From the NCBI GenBank assembly GCA_019925105.1, contig JAHGAU010000019.1, forward strand, positions 496,001 to 560,000: a stretch of 64,000 nt of DNA, read 5' to 3'. Position 1 is the stretch's first letter; each line of letters begins with the position of its first letter. Below, one piece after another: positions 23,045-37,279 of this stretch. The translations under genes were made by a program, and so were the position numbers. This DNA is from Niebla homalea. Its lineage: Eukaryota; Ascomycota; Lecanoromycetes; Lecanorales; Ramalinaceae. The notes under the pieces were generated by a model. It did not search any database and was not told the origin of the DNA. It saw only the letters and a program-made list of their open reading frames with translations.

Positions 23045-24737
23045 ATATACCTATAAAAAAGAGAAAAAAGCGATATTTACGTCGTACTATATTTATTATA
23101 AAATATTATAAATATTAATATATTCAGTAATAAAAATAATTAAGGGGAAGCTCCGAGTATATAGATTATATTAATTAAATATATAATTATCAAGAAAAAA
23201 AGGGTAAAGAGATTATATATTGAAAAAATCGAAAATTATTATAATTTACCCGGGATATAATCGTAATTTTTAAGGATTACGATTAAGTTAAATCGCTTAA
23301 AAACATAATTTCCGAAATATTCTTAAGTCGTATATTAAAGGTATTATTACTTAAATAGCCTATAAGTATATTAACGGTACTTTTACTTATTAATAAAATC
23401 GTAATTTTCTTAACGAATATTACCGAAGTTAACTTTAATATATTTAAAGACGTCGTTGTTAAAAACGTAAAGGATAGATTAAGGTCGTCGTTATCGATAG
23501 GCTCGGTTTAATATACTAATATATTTATATGATGTACGGTAAGGAGTTTTTAACTTAAATAAGGGCCTTAATTCGACTAGCTATTACGGGGTGGGTAAGG
23601 ACGTTAATTACGATTAAATCGTTTATTTCGATCGTAGTTATTAATAACTTATTGGGTATAAAGTAATAAAGTCGACGGTATTAATTATAAGTAAATAGAT
23701 TTATTATAAGTGCGGTATTGCTTATATTATATTGTCTATTGAATTTATACTTAAGATATAAAGGAATTTATATTATTATTGCCATTAAAAAATAACAAGG
23801 TACTCTATAATAATAGCTTAAATTTAATAAAGGCTAATTATAAATTACCCTTTTAATTTAATTGTTTAATAAAATTTATAACTTAATTAATAAATACTAT
23901 TATAGGTTTCTTATCTATAACGTCTTTACGTATATACCGTATTTAATTCAGTTAATTAAAAATTTAATATTCCGGTGTTTTAACGCGAGAAATAAATACG
24001 TCATAAAGGGAAGCTATTAATATAGTGCTGAAAGTAAAGGCTTTCCGTTTATTACTTATAAGCTTTAATATTTATTAATTATAAGTTTTATTTAATTTTA
24101 AAGGATTTATAAAGTTAAAGATTATATAATCTTTAATAAGCTTATTATTCTTTACCTTAATAAGGGTCTTAATTTTATTAATAAACGTATAAAGGTTATT
24201 AGTACCGTTAGAGTATTTAAGCTCTTTAACGTGGAAACGGTCTTTCTTTAAGGTTATAAATATAAACTTCTCTTTTAGTTTTATATCGATCAACGGTAAA
24301 AGTTCTTATCGTCGCTTTTTTAAGGGTATCCGTTTAACTTTGAGCTTAATAACTTTATTAATAAGCTTTTTATTAACTTATTCGAATATATTAAATTTCT
24401 TTTTAAAGCTTAAAGTAAAACGCTTTAATATAATTTTAAGGTTGTTATTAATAAAACTTATTTATAAAAGCTTTTTCTTTTTAAGCTTTTAAAATTCTTG
24501 TTAAAAAGCTTATTAAGCTTATAAGTTTTATAATTTTAATTGAGTAATAAGGCCTTCCTCGTTAAATATAAAATATACGTTAAAAAGCCATTTAAAGGGA
24601 TCGATAAATTAAGTATTAAAGAAGTATATTTAACGCGGTTATTATAAAAGCTATAACATAAGTATACTAATTATAACTTATTAACGGTTATGCTGAAGCT
24701 ATAGGAACGTTTAGATTATTAAGCTATTATTATTATT

Positions 24738-24899
24738 TATTACGGATATATATAAGGTATATAAAGTGAGTAAATATAATATATATAATAAATAGCTATT
24801 TAACTATAAAGGTAAGAAATATAAGTATAAGTGCCAAGCACCGGAACAAGGTAAGCCCGCTCCGTGCCAAGGGATCCTCCCAAGGTCCTTACCGTGATA
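24738..24899. repeat. LTR of family-1 element, copy 1, right
   Basis: 162 bp, same length as the left LTR. It differs mainly by G-to-A and C-to-T changes, as expected from RIP. Confidence 0.85.
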
Positions 24900-24904
24900 C
24901 CTTT

Positions 24905-25399
24905 TAAAAATAGATTCTACTTAATCTATATTTATTTTATTAATTTCATTAGTATTATTAAGGCTTTTATTATTTACTTTATTTTAAAGACGGATAAAAA
25001 TTATATAATAAAAAAAGCGAATAATTACAACCCGGGATATTAATAAAGGTATTAACAACTTTAATAAAAAGTTGAATAATTATTATATGGTTAAAGATAA
25101 CCCTTTTAAAGGTAGATACTTTATTATTATATAAACTATATTCGATTTACGGATTAATAACGACAATACCGGTAACGTTATATTATTTAATAATATTCAG
25201 AGACCTATAACAAAACTTAATCTTATTAATATAATTCTTAAACACTTTATAATCATAGAACGATAAGAAGTTAAGTAAGAACAATAAGAGAATAAAAAGC
25301 CTATTTAAGAGAAAAAGATATAAATAAGCTTATTTATAATAAGAAGAGCAATAAGAAAAACTTTTTATAATATTTTTAAGACCTAAATAATATATATAA
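24905..25399. other. AT-rich interval, no gene recognised
   Basis: RIP-type sequence between the small LTR element and LINE copy B. It has no open frame and no recognised repeat partner. Confidence 0.5.
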
Positions 25400-25412
25400 A
25401 TATAAGTAATAT

Positions 25413-28400
25413 TAATTGATTGATTTATACTACGGATCTAACTGAGCTAATTCCGGCGTTCCTTAATACTCGGCCATTTAGCCTTACTAATAACTATAAA
25501 AAACCCGATATCTATAACGTTAAGAATAAAAACCGGTATCCACCCAGCCTTTACTTACGTCTTAAGGGCTAAGAGCATTTACGGCCGTTTAAAGAGTAAG
25601 AATTTATTTATACGTTTTTTTTAAGAAAACCTATAATATTATAACCGAATCCACTTAAGGGTTACCCTTAAACCTATTGCTCTTCTGTTATTTTATAAGT
25701 CTATTTAATATTAAAATTTTAGAATTTTAATTATATTATTAAATATCCTTATTAATACGTATATTATTATTATTTTATTTATATAACTCTACTGACTAAT
25801 ATAATATCGCTTTTTATACCGCCCCGGTATTTATAGCCCTTTTAACCCTTTATTAAGTATAGTTTTCCCGCCGCTATTTTTTACCCCCGAATTAATAATA
25901 AGGTTTTTTAATTAAATCCTTAACCATTTTTTCTATTTCCTTAATTAAGCTAAACTATAATAATAAGCCCGTAATTATTATGAATTTAACGGTTACTTTA
26001 ATACCCTTTTTATTAATAAGTATTTAATAATAATCGTTAATCTTTACCTTTTTAATTAATCCCGGTTAAAGCTCTTTAAATAATAAATAAGAAATTAAAA
26101 CGTATATAGCGTTTTACTTTCGTTATTTATATTTATAATTAATATTAATCCGGTTATTAATATATACGATAAAAAGGAAGTAAATTAAGCCGTTCTTATT
26201 TATCCGAAATTGGATTATTAATACGTTATTACCTTTCCTTATAATCCCGTAACGCCGGAAATACTTATTAATAACCTTATTGCTATTTAACGCCGGGTAC
26301 CGTTATCCTTAAGGGATTAATTCTTTATATTTACGTTAATATTTTATTTATTTTTTTATAGTTTATAAGGTAATTACCGTTAATTTTACCTTTACGGCCT
26401 TCTTTTCTTCCGCCGTTTTTACTTTAAATAAAAGTTTATATATTCTTACGTTAACTTCTTAAATATAAGCTAAATCGATTTCTTTTTTAATTTATTTTAA
26501 TTTAACTTTTATAAGAAGGATAAATACCGCCTTTTTACGCTTTTTTATTTAAGGCTTTTTATAATTTTAATAAATATATTTATTTCTTATTAACGTAATT
26601 AAGTTTATATTTTTTTTAAGTTTTGCTTAAGTAATTATTTAATTTAAAATTAACTTTATTAATAATATAAAAACCTCGGATTTTAATACCGGGACGGGAG
26701 TCGCTTTATATACTTTACTTATTACTTTTAAGTATTAGTTTTAAATTTTTTATAATTACCGGATAAGCTTTTTCTTATATTTAAGCGTACTTTTAAGTAC
26801 GTATTAAATAGCCGTTATATACGTTATCATAAACTTTATAACCGTTTAATAAATAATTCTAATCTTTTATAAAATAGCTTTTTACGTTAACGTTATAAGG
26901 TAAATAAGGCCTTTCTCTTATGAAATTATTTTTTTCTAAACCTTTTTTATATAATCTTTTTAATTTAATTTCTTATTAATTTATAAATTAAGTATTTTAA
27001 TATTAACTTCCGGTTTTATTATTATATTATTTAAATTTATTATAATTATTATATTATATAACTTTAGGCTTTTTATTATATAAATAAGCTTATATTTATA
27101 TAAGGCAAATTAAGCTTTATATATTTTTATTTATCGTAAATAAACTTTATAAATTTATTTTAACTTTAAATAATTTATATAAATAAATATATTATAAGTT
27201 AAGAGGTAAATATCGTTAATAAAGCTTTTTACTTAAACCTTTTATTTTAACTTTATTAAGTCTTTAATAAATAAACCGTTAAAAAATAAGAATAAGATTA
27301 AGGAAATAAATAACCCCTAAGGAATCCTTATTATTATAGGCTTTATTATATTTATTTTCTATCCTAGGCTAATTAACGTTACTCGGTTATTTAAGAAACT
27401 TTTTATCCAATTTATAAAAAAAGGTAAAACCCTTTTTTTCCGTAAATTATATAGTAACTTTTAATAGTTTATTTTATTAAACGCCCCTATAATATTTAAG
27501 GAAAAAAGACTTATAACGTATTTCTTTTTATAATTTTATATTATATATACGTTATTAATTAAGCCTTTAAGAGCCGTTTCTATTAACCGTCTTTTTCTTG
27601 CCTTTATTTATTAATTAAAGAATAGCCTATATCCTTTTACGTAATTACTTAAGATCTTCACGATTACCGTCTTTAAAGCTTTCCTTAATATATAAAGGAA
27701 TATTATAGGTCTATATGACTTTATTTCCGAATAATCTAACTTAACCGGTTTCTTAAGGATAATTATTTTAGCCTCTTTAAATTTATAAAGGTAATATCCT
27801 ATATTAAGGTAAGCTTAAAATAAATAAATAAAGACTTCTCTGAATAATAACGTTATTATAAATAAGAATTTATTTAATATACCGTTAAGTCTAAAGGTTT
27901 TATTCTTTTTCGGTTTATTAATCGTTTTAATTATTATCTTTTAAATTATTATTTTATTTATTATTATTAATTTAAGATATACCGTACCGTTAATATTTAT
28001 TAAGTTAACTTCCGGTAACGGGGAAAAAACGTTTTTCTAAAAGCCTTAATTTTACCGTTAAAGGTATTTATTATTATACCGTTTAATCTTTTTAAGGGTA
28101 AAAACTTAAAAATAAGTTTAAGTTTTTTATTTTATTCCTTATTATATTTTATTAACTTTTAAATATTATAAGGGGAAACCGTTAAGTTATATATTATAGC
28201 CCGGAAGTATATTTATTTAACCTTCCGGATAATTTTTTCTTTTTCTTCTTAAACTTCCTTTAATTATTAAAGCGTTTTTTAATTTTTATATTTAATAATT
28301 TATTTTATAAGCGCTTTTACCTTTATAATCGTTTTTATATATTTTTCATTTTAATAAATTTTAATTCTTTAAGATAACTTTATTATTAAGATTATAACGT

Positions 28401-31174
28401 TAATTACTTTATTTAAAGTTTTTATTATCCGTTTTATAAAACAGTTAATCTATTCCTTATTATTAAGCCGGGGAAGCTCCGTTAATTAAAATATTATTTT
28501 TACCGTTTTTATTAATATTTTAATTTTTTTAATTATTTTTTACACTTATTTAAACGGTAAAGGCGGAGTTACGTTAATAAATTAATTTAAAGTTATTTAT
28601 ATTGGGACGTAATTTAAACCGTATTTTAAGTCCTTTTAAGGTCTATATATTATAATTAAGTTAATAATACCTTTTAAGCCGAATATTAAGTTAATTATAA
28701 TCCTAAATTTATAGCTTTTTTATATAATAGCCCCTTTTAACGTTAATAATATAAGGTTAAACCGTATAATAATTATTAATAACTTTTTAAATTTAATATA
28801 ATTAATCGTATAACCGTCTTCGTTTTATTAAACGTAATAAAGATTAAAGTCCCTTATTAAAAGGTACTTATTAGGTATAATTAAAATATCTTTAAGTAAC
28901 GGGATTATAAAAGGTTTTTTCTTATTAATTAATAATAGATTATACGTATTATAAATATTTAAGGTACCCTTAATATCCCCCTTTTATACGATCCGGAGTA
29001 TATATAGGTTCTTTCCGTAATAAGTAATATTTTAATTATTTATATTTAATTTTTTATTAATAAAGAAATATATCCGCGTTATTTTATTACCCTTAAAGGT
29101 TAAGTAAAAATTATTTCCCGGGTTAATTAAAGAATAAGTATATAGATTATATAATGGCTTTTATATCGCTATAATATTAATATCCTTTATTTCCTTAAAT
29201 TTAAATATTAATATTACGGCTTTAATTATTTCCTTATATACGTTATATTATATTACTTTTAAAAGTATAAATATATTAAATATTAACGTTTATCGGGCTT
29301 TTTTTATTAACTTTTATTTATATAAATGGTTTTTTTTTAAGGTTAAACGTTATTTATTTTAATCTTTTTATTATAATAATAATTCCGGTTAAGCAGCCGG
29401 CCTTAAAAATTAATATTATTATAAGCTTCCTTTTCTTTATATTATCGATTATCGTATTTTACCTTTCCTTATTTAATAAGTTTTATTTATGTTTTAAAAC
29501 CGTTTTTAATTACTTCGTTAATTTAAGTTTATATAAATTATAAAGTTAAATTTTAATTGTTATCTTAATTTTTTTACGCTGGGTTTCCTTTATTTTTACT
29601 ATATACCGTAAGTTTTACGCTGAATAATTATTATTATTATACGCCGCGTATTTCGGTACGTTTTTTATTAAGCCCTTTATTATTAAGCCAGCGTATTTAT
29701 ATATATTATACCCTTTAATATATATTATATACTTTATATTATTAAAGCATTTTATAATAATATACCTATACCCTTAATATTTAAAGTATTAATAAATATC
29801 CGTTACCCGGTTTTAAGGTCTTATTAACTTAAAAGACTTACCCTTTATTACCCCTTTATTAAGGATATCGTCGTATATCCTTATTAATATTACGTTTAAG
29901 ATAATTATAAAGTATTTCTTTATATAATTAAAAACGTTTAACCTTTTTATTATAACGGGGAAATTATAATCGATAATCTTTAATTTAGGGTGGAAAACCA
30001 TATTCTCCTTTTTTATCCGCCTTAAAATAACTTCCTTTTCTTCCCCCATAAACCTTATTAAATATATCCGTTTACCGTAATAATAAAAAATTGCCTTAAT
30101 ACCTTTATTATTTTATACTTTTTTTTACCGGCTTATCTCTTTAATTTCTTTAATCCCTCCCTTACCTTTAATAAGGTTATATTAAAGAGGATATCCCCGT
30201 TTTATAGTTTATATATTATAATAATTTACTTTATTAATAGCTTTCTTATTACTTTAAATGCCTTTATTAATTATAATAGATTTATTTTTACTATTATACT
30301 CTTTTCCTTCTCGCTTAATAATTATATAATTATTATTTTTACCTTTTTTAATACCGCCGTTTTCTCCCTTATTTTTACTTTTTTTATTATTAACGTTAAT
30401 ACCGCCCTTACGGTTTTTACTATTTAATTTATCCCCGCTTTTTTCCTTAAAGTTTCTTCCGTCGTTCTTTTATTTTATACGTATCTTCTTTATCTTTTTT
30501 TGCCTCCGTTTACCGGCGCTTTTACTATTACCCTTTAAGTTCCGTATAGCTTTTTTAATTCTTTTAAATTTTTCTCCGCTTTTATATAAAAGTCTTTTAT
30601 TTTTTATAACCCGATTTATAATATCGGTTAAGTTTTTAATATAATATCCTTCTATATAATTATAAAAAGGCCTTTTAACGCCTTTATTACTTCTTCCTTT
30701 TTTACTTTTCCCTTATATATCTAGTAATTATTTCTTTTTATAGTTTATTCCTATTTACCTAATATCTCCTTATTTTTACTTAACTTTCTCTTAATTTATA
30801 TATACTTAATAAGGCTTTTTACGCCTCCGCTTACCCTTTATCCGTCCCCGCGTACCGTCTTTATCCCCTCCGCTTTTTATTTATTACTTTTTATAATAAT
30901 ACCTTTACGCGTTATACGTATCCCTTTACGCGTATCTTATTAACTATAGGCTCCCTATTTAATTTAAAACCTTTTTATCTTATATTTATCGCGTTATTTA
31001 TATAACTTATTACCGTTCCTATTAACTTAGGCCGCTTACCCTTCCTCCTTTTTTACTTTTATTATTCCGCTTCCGTTTATCGTATTTAAGGTATTATCCT
31101 TATTGTTACTTAAGCTATATACGCGTATATCGTTTCTGACCTCTGGGGTCCCGTTGTTCGTCGCCATTTTTCTC
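25413..31174 (-). mobile_element. Full-length Tad1-like LINE, copy B, RIP-degraded
   Basis: This 5.76-kb copy on the minus strand is bounded by the perfect 13-bp duplication ATATAAGTAATAT (25400-25412 and 31175-31187). The first ATG is at 31167 (ATGGCGACGAACAACGG), eight bases from the 5' end. A surviving ORF1 stretch lies at 29813-30049 and matches short frames at the same place in the other full copies. The 3' end at low coordinates carries the tail in the form ATTGATTGATT. Confidence 0.92.
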
Positions 31175-31187
31175 ATATAAGTAATAT

Positions 31188-31822
31188 ATAATAAATTTAA
31201 CGGTTAATATAATAGACTTAAATATTTATAAAATCTTCAAAGCTTATATTACCCCCGCTTTCTTAGCCTTAAAATCTATTTATTATTTAATCTTTTATTT
31301 AAATAGCTCCCGCTCGGCCCTTAAATTGGTCTTTAATAAATACTGTTTAAATTATCATAACTAAACTTAGGAGATCTAGCTTTTTAATTAAGCGATTAAA
31401 GAAAAGCTTATATAGAAGGCTTTTTAATAATAAAAAAACGTAATACGTAAAGTTTAAAAAGGAAAGTTACTTATTTAAATATAAAACGGAAATAGTATAC
31501 GTATTTTTAGAGTTTTAATAAGCTTAAAGGGTTATTTAATTGTTAATTAAAATTTATAAATTCAACTTAAAAATAAATATACCGGATAAACTTATAAAAC
31601 GCTTTTATAAAAATATCTTTAAGTTTAAGCCGTATTAATATAACATTTATAAATTATAAATAGAGATAATTAATATAAAATTTTATCAGCGAATTAAAGA
31701 AACTTAAGATAAAGTTATAAATAAGTTTTTTATTTTAAATTATAATATATAAAATATTAAATTAAGGGATAAAGGGTATATAAATATTATAAAGTACTTT
31801 TTTAATTTACCTTATCTTTATA
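31188..31822. other. AT-rich interval, no gene recognised
   Basis: RIP-type sequence between LINE copy B and the first MITE-like copy. It contains no long frame. An old transposon is likely but was not identified. Confidence 0.4.
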
Positions 31823-32347
31823 CATCAGCAAATCTGCGACCTGCTCGGATCGAGTAAATAAAAAAAATAGATTTATTCATTTAGACCGCTCGTAAGTTAC
31901 TTTTAAGCATCCAGGGAAACTTATAAACGCTTTAAGCGGTCTTAAGCGGGTAAAAAAAAATGAAAAATAAAAACGTTTAAAACGGTAAAATAACGGTTTT
32001 TATTTTATATAATTTTTTTATTAAGCTTTCTTAATAACGGGTATAGCCGTAACCCCCCTTATAAGCCGTAATATTCAACGTTTTTTAAAATTAATTACAG
32101 ATTCAGTTTTTTCAACTAAAAGTTACCTTAATAGCTAGTAATTTATCCTTAAGGGGGGGTAATTAAAGGGGGTAATTTAATTAAAAAACATTAAGTAAAA
32201 AAACTTACGAATAAGTAGGAAACTTATAAATAAGCCGGATACTCGCGAGCGCTTAAAAGCCTAGCGAGGGGGGATATAAGCTTAACCTGTTCAATTTACT
32301 TACTTATACTCGGAGTGCTTATATGCTGGTTTACAAATTTACAGATG
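31823..32347. mobile_element. MITE-like element, copy 1 (~525 bp)
   Basis: It begins CATCAGCAAATCTGCGACC and ends AAATTTACAGATG, so the ends form an imperfect inverted repeat (CATCWGYAAATYTG), with TA on both sides. Interior landmarks shared with three other copies are ACCTGCTCGGATCGAGT, a central TAACCCCCCTTATAAGCCG and a closing CGGAGTGCTTATATGCTGG. There is no coding capacity. The superfamily is not determined. Confidence 0.75.
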
Positions 32348-33904
32348 TATAGCTGAAATTCTTATGATAAGGTTGTAAAATCCTTTTTAAATCGATAACT
32401 TATAAAGCTGTAACGGGAATATTAAATAATAAATCAATTGTATTTATTATTCTTTACCGTAAATTTAAGGAATTTACCGAAGTTTCGTTTATAATATAGC
32501 TGTAACTCTTAAGAGTAACGTTTTATTTAAGTTTTTAATACGTTAAAAGTAAATTTAATCGGGTTATAATTAAGCAAATATAGAATAAATATTTAATAAT
32601 ATAACTTTTAACTTTAATAACCTCTTTGAATTTAAGGGGAAATATAAATAATAACGTTATTTATATAAATAATACTGTTAACGGCGGGGTAGGCATTATA
32701 TTAAAATAAAAGCTTATTTATAAGTTTTTAATAAAACTTATAATTATTATAATAACTTTTTTAATAAACGTATATGATAAATATCCGTTTATTATATACG
32801 CAAATAAAATCGACTATATCTCCCTTCGGTTACTATCTACGTGGTAACGGACGGGCTTAGTAATAGGTCTATATATATTTATTTATTAATAACTTTAAGC
32901 TTTAAAGTTTAATTTATCGATAAAAACGAATTAATAAATAAAATAACTATTTTTATCTGCTTATTATATATTCCGTAAAAAAGCGCTTTAAGGGTTAATA
33001 AGTTAACCCTATTCCGGCTTATTCCATATTTTTTTTAATATAACCGTAAATTTTTCACGTAATAACTTTATATCTTATTCTTCTTTAAGCTTTTAATAAA
33101 GCTTAACTTAATAAATTAAAGGAAAATATCGTTAATATTTGAGTAATATTATTAAGGCTATAAGGTAAAGCTTTAACCGTAAGTCTTTAAGAAATTACTT
33201 AAGTAACTTTATTTATTTATATTCTTATATACGTTTTTCTTATTTATAAAATATAACTTAATATATATACGTTTTATTAATAACGGCGATTAACTTTAAT
33301 TAATTACGAAGTAAAAAACGAGTATTATACTTAAAAAAGGAGTTAATCTTACGGTAACTTATTATTATAATTATTTAAAAAGCTATTAATAAATAGCCAA
33401 TAAATATAAAATATTAAAAATCTCTTCATTAATATAACAATTAAGTAATATATATAATAATAGACGTTACGTAAGGCTTTAATAGATTTATATAATGGTA
33501 GGTAATAAAATCTCGGGAGAGGTACGTTTTATTTTTTTCCTAAGCATTTATAAATTTCTCAAGCATACCAAATGGAGTTGCTGAGTAAATTCCGTTATAG
33601 CTTTCTAGCGTCTTAGAGCTTCATAACGACAGCAGGACTTGCCAATGGCACAAGGATAAAGGTTCTATATATACCAGAAATACATTAAGGTGATGATCCT
33701 GGATGGTTAATGTTGGAGTGTTAATAGCTCCTTATGGTATTATTTAATATATATACGTATTCACTTAGAAGTATTATATATATTAAAGTATTTAACCGTA
33801 TATCTTAAAACGGTCGGGATCCTTTAAAGATAAGTTTGTTCTTCCTATATATATTTAAGAAATTAAATTAACAAATACGTTATATACCTATTTTGTTAAT
33901 ATTT
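32348..33904. other. AT-rich repeat relics with a less-mutated patch
   Basis: No gene was recognised. The part about 33440-33540 is the inverted partner of about 16090-16200. At about 33550-33740 the composition is closer to normal, with CA and TG present, but it carries no open frame or recognised domain. Confidence 0.4.
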
Positions 33905-35249
33905 AAGGATAGTTTTTAGCTGTTCTATTAATTTAAATTTATATAAATTATATTATTAAATTTTAATTATAATTATAATTTTTTTATATTTAATCTTATT
34001 AATTCTTATTAAATATTATAAGTTTTATATTAAGTAATTTTTTTTACTATATATTATATACTTAAATACGTTCTTTTTTAAGCTTTTTATTATTAAACCC
34101 GCGTATTTATAAGTATTATATCCTTCGATATATATTATATTTTTAATACCGTTTAAATATCTTATAATAAGATATTTATATATTTATATTTTTAATTTTT
34201 TAACATTAATGAATATTATTTTATAATCTTCTTAACTCCAAAAACCCGCCCTTAATTACCCTTTTATTAAGAATATTGTTATATATTTTCGTTAACGTTA
34301 TATTTAAGATAACCGTAAAGTATTATTTTATATAACTAAAAATATCCGGCCTTTTTACTATAAAGGAAAGCTTAAAGTTAATAATCTTTAACCTGGAATA
34401 AAGAATTGTATTTTTCTTTTTATATATTTTAAAGTAAATTCTTTTTCTGCGTTTAAGAATCACGTTAAGTATATCTTATTTACCGTAACGGTAAATAATT
34501 ACCTTAATACCTTTACCGTCTTAAACTCTCCTTTACCGGCTTATCCCTTAAATTTCTCCAGCCTCTTTTTTACCTTTAAGGATATTGTATTAAGGAGGAT
34601 ATCTTTATTTTATAATTTACGTATTACAATAATTTACATTTTAAGCGGCTCCCCCGTTACCTTAAATGCCTTTATTATTTATAAAGGATTTACCTTTATA
34701 ATTACGGTTTTCTTTTTATTATTTAATAACCGGATTATTATTATTCTCGTTTTTTTTAATATTTTTTTTTAAACTTTTATCGCCGCCGTTATAAATACTA
34801 CCTTCACGGTTTTTATCGCTTAACACTTTCCTTTTTAAAGGGCTCCTATTATCGCTCCTTTACTTTATATAAAGTCCCTTTAACTCCTCCTTTCCTTATT
34901 TATTTATGTCCTTATTATTATTTTATATATTTTACGTAAGCGTTCTAGCTCTTTTAACTTTACGCCCGTTTTTATATAAAAGTCTTTTATATTACGTAAC
35001 TTTACTTATGGTAACGGCTAGGTTTCTAATATAATATCCTTTTATTCTATTATAAAAAAGTCCTTTAAAGCCTTTACCGTTTTTTCCTTTATTACGCTTT
35101 CTTTATAAGTTTATTATGTTTTCCTTTTTATAACTTAATTTTAATTATATAATAATAATTTATTCTTTTTATTCAATTTAATATTATTTTATATACCCTT
35201 AATAACCTTATTATTAATATTATTTTATATTTATTTATCTTTTATTTAC

Positions 35250-35408
35250 TGTCACGGTATGGAGCTTGGGAGGATTCCTTGGCACGGAGCGGCCTTACCT
35301 TCTTCCGTATGCTTGGCGCGTATATTTATATTGCGCACCTTCGTAGCTAGATAGCTACTGCCTATATATTATACCTATATTTTATTTTAGTACTTCTAGT
35401 ACCTAATA
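35250..35408. repeat. LTR of family-1 element, copy 2, left
   Basis: 159 bp. Contains GGCACGGAGCGGCCTTACC. The end TACCTAATA appears to be a mutated TACCTGACA. Confidence 0.85.
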
Positions 35409-36643
35409 AATAGTAGCAATAACTCAGTTATCTAAGCTTTTAATATAGATTGAGTATAACCTTTACTGCGCTATAATTAGTGTGGCTACGTTATAACTTA
35501 TCCACCTAATCCCTTATTATTAAAGCGGAGTCTTTAACTAAATATCTTAAACCGTTATGCCTTCATTTATTATATTAATAGCTTTCACTGGCTAGATTAT
35601 ATTATCCTCGATACTATTGTATTTATTAACTCTTAAATTGACTAGATTACCTATACCTTAAACCTTACCTGCAAGATCCAGGGCTTTAATACCTTCGTTA
35701 ACAAGCTTATTAATAAGCTGTTTCTTACCTAAATCCTACCTTATTATCTATGATCTTTATATGAGTTTCGCACCTCTTAGCAAGTTAATAAAACCGTTAA
35801 CAATACCTATTTCCAAAGTATTATTACTAAAGGTGCTACCACCTATAATACTTAAAGACCTCCTTAATAAATTTGCACCTACATTGAGTATATTACCCTT
35901 AAATTCATCCTTATCAGTTAAATTACTTACTCCGTTATTATTGCAAGCGAAATTATCCGCTCGCTTACCTTTACCTTAAAAGTTTACCCCAAAATCCTTA
36001 AGGTAAAAGCCGTCATTAAAACAAAAACCCCAGGCCAAGAGTAACCCCTTAACTAGGATATATATAAAAGCAATAAAAAAAGACAGGAGTTTTACCGTAA
36101 AACTTAAAACGTTCAAACGATAACCATAACGTATATTTAAGTATATAATATTATTTTCACTTATAAGACTCGGTTATATTAATATACCTATATTAAGCTA
36201 CCTTGATTAAATTATTTATCTTAATTATAAAAGATACTATTATAACTTCTTAAGAAATAAGGATTTTAATGAATAGGCCTATATATATAATAAGACGTAT
36301 TTATTCTATAAAAAATTACTTAATAACTAATAAAGAGTATACGACTACGGGAAAACCTCGGAAACTACGTTCTTAAGTAATTTAGCTTAATCGTAATCCT
36401 TAAATCCACGATTGTTTCCCGGGTAGATTACGATAATTGCTCGGCTTATACCCTTTTTCGGATTTTTATATACGGTTTTATTACCCTCTACTTCTTAATA
36501 ACTATATATCCAATTAATATAATCTATGTATTCAGAGTTTCCCCTTGGTTACCTCTATTACTAAGTATATTAATATTTATGGTATTTTGTGGTGGATATA
36601 ATACGACGTCTACGTCGCTTTTTTCTCTTTTTTATGGGTATGT

Positions 36644-36804
36644 TATTACGGTATGGAGCTTGGGAGGATTCCTTGGTACGGAGCGGCCTTACCTTCTTCC
36701 GTATGCTTAACGCGCACACTCATATTGCGCACCTTCGTAGCTAGATAGCTACTAATCATATATATTACACCCACATTTTACTTCAGTACTTCCAGTACCT
36801 GACA
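36644..36804. repeat. LTR of family-1 element, copy 2, right
   Basis: 161 bp. The start TATTACGG is a mutated TGTCACGG, and the end TACCTGACA is intact. Confidence 0.85.
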
Positions 36805-37279
36805 TTTACCTTATTATGAACGTCGTTTTAGCCTTTTTTACCCTTTATTTATTAATTATTACTATATTATTTTTACGTGTTTTAAGTGTCTTTTTACGTA
36901 TATCTTATTTTTTATAAGTCTTTTATTTAATTTAAGCGCTTTTCATTTTATAATTACCGCGTTATTTATATAATTTATCCCCGTTTCCGTTAATATAAAC
37001 CGTTCGTTTTTCCACTCTTTCAATTTTGATTATTACGTTATTTATATTTATCGTGTTTAAAGTATTCGCCTCGCTATTACTTAAGCTCTATATATATATA
37101 TTATCTTGGACCTTTAGGGTCCCTTAATTCGTCACCATTCTCCCTTTATACTTATTTTATACTTAAAAATAAAATAAATATATAAAAAGCTTTATTATTA
37201 ATCTTAAAATAAAAAAATATAATATAAAAGCTATACTTAATAAAAATTAAAGTTTATTATTAATGTGGAAATAGTATGA

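Larger units (their letters stand above)
22883..24899. mobile_element. Small LTR retroelement, family 1, copy 1 (2.0 kb)
   Basis: Two 162-bp direct repeats (22883-23044 and 24738-24899) enclose about 1.7 kb of AT-rich DNA. The element starts TGTCACGG and ends CCGTGATA, the likely RIP product of CCGTGACA. It is flanked by a perfect 5-bp duplication CCTTT (22878-22882, 24900-24904). The interior is too short for gag-pol and has no long frame, so it is non-autonomous (TRIM-like) or heavily deleted. Orientation was not determined. Confidence 0.85.
35250..36804. mobile_element. Small LTR retroelement, family 1, copy 2 (1.56 kb)
   Basis: It has direct repeats of 159 and 161 bp (35250-35408, 36644-36804), starts TGTCACGG and ends TACCTGACA. 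A perfect duplication TTTAC lies at 35245-35249 and 36805-36809. It is inserted in LINE copy D and lies in the opposite orientation to copy 1. The interior is shorter than in copy 1 and lacks a convincing gene; the open stretch 35761-35979 has no recognised domain. It is non-autonomous. Confidence 0.88.
33905..37140 (-). mobile_element. LINE copy D, 5' part only, interrupted by an LTR element
   Basis: The minus-strand start at about 37132 (ATGGTGACGAATTAAGGGACC) matches the 5' end of the full-length LINEs. Sequence continues to 36805, is interrupted by the LTR element at 35250-36804, then resumes from 35249 down to about 33905 in step with copy B (29510-30720). The 3' part is missing. The left border is approximate. 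Confidence 0.75.

Noticed and set aside
35761..35979. 72-codon frame in the family-1 LTR element
   Set aside because: Low-complexity Leu/Pro-rich translation with no domain and not kept in the other copy.
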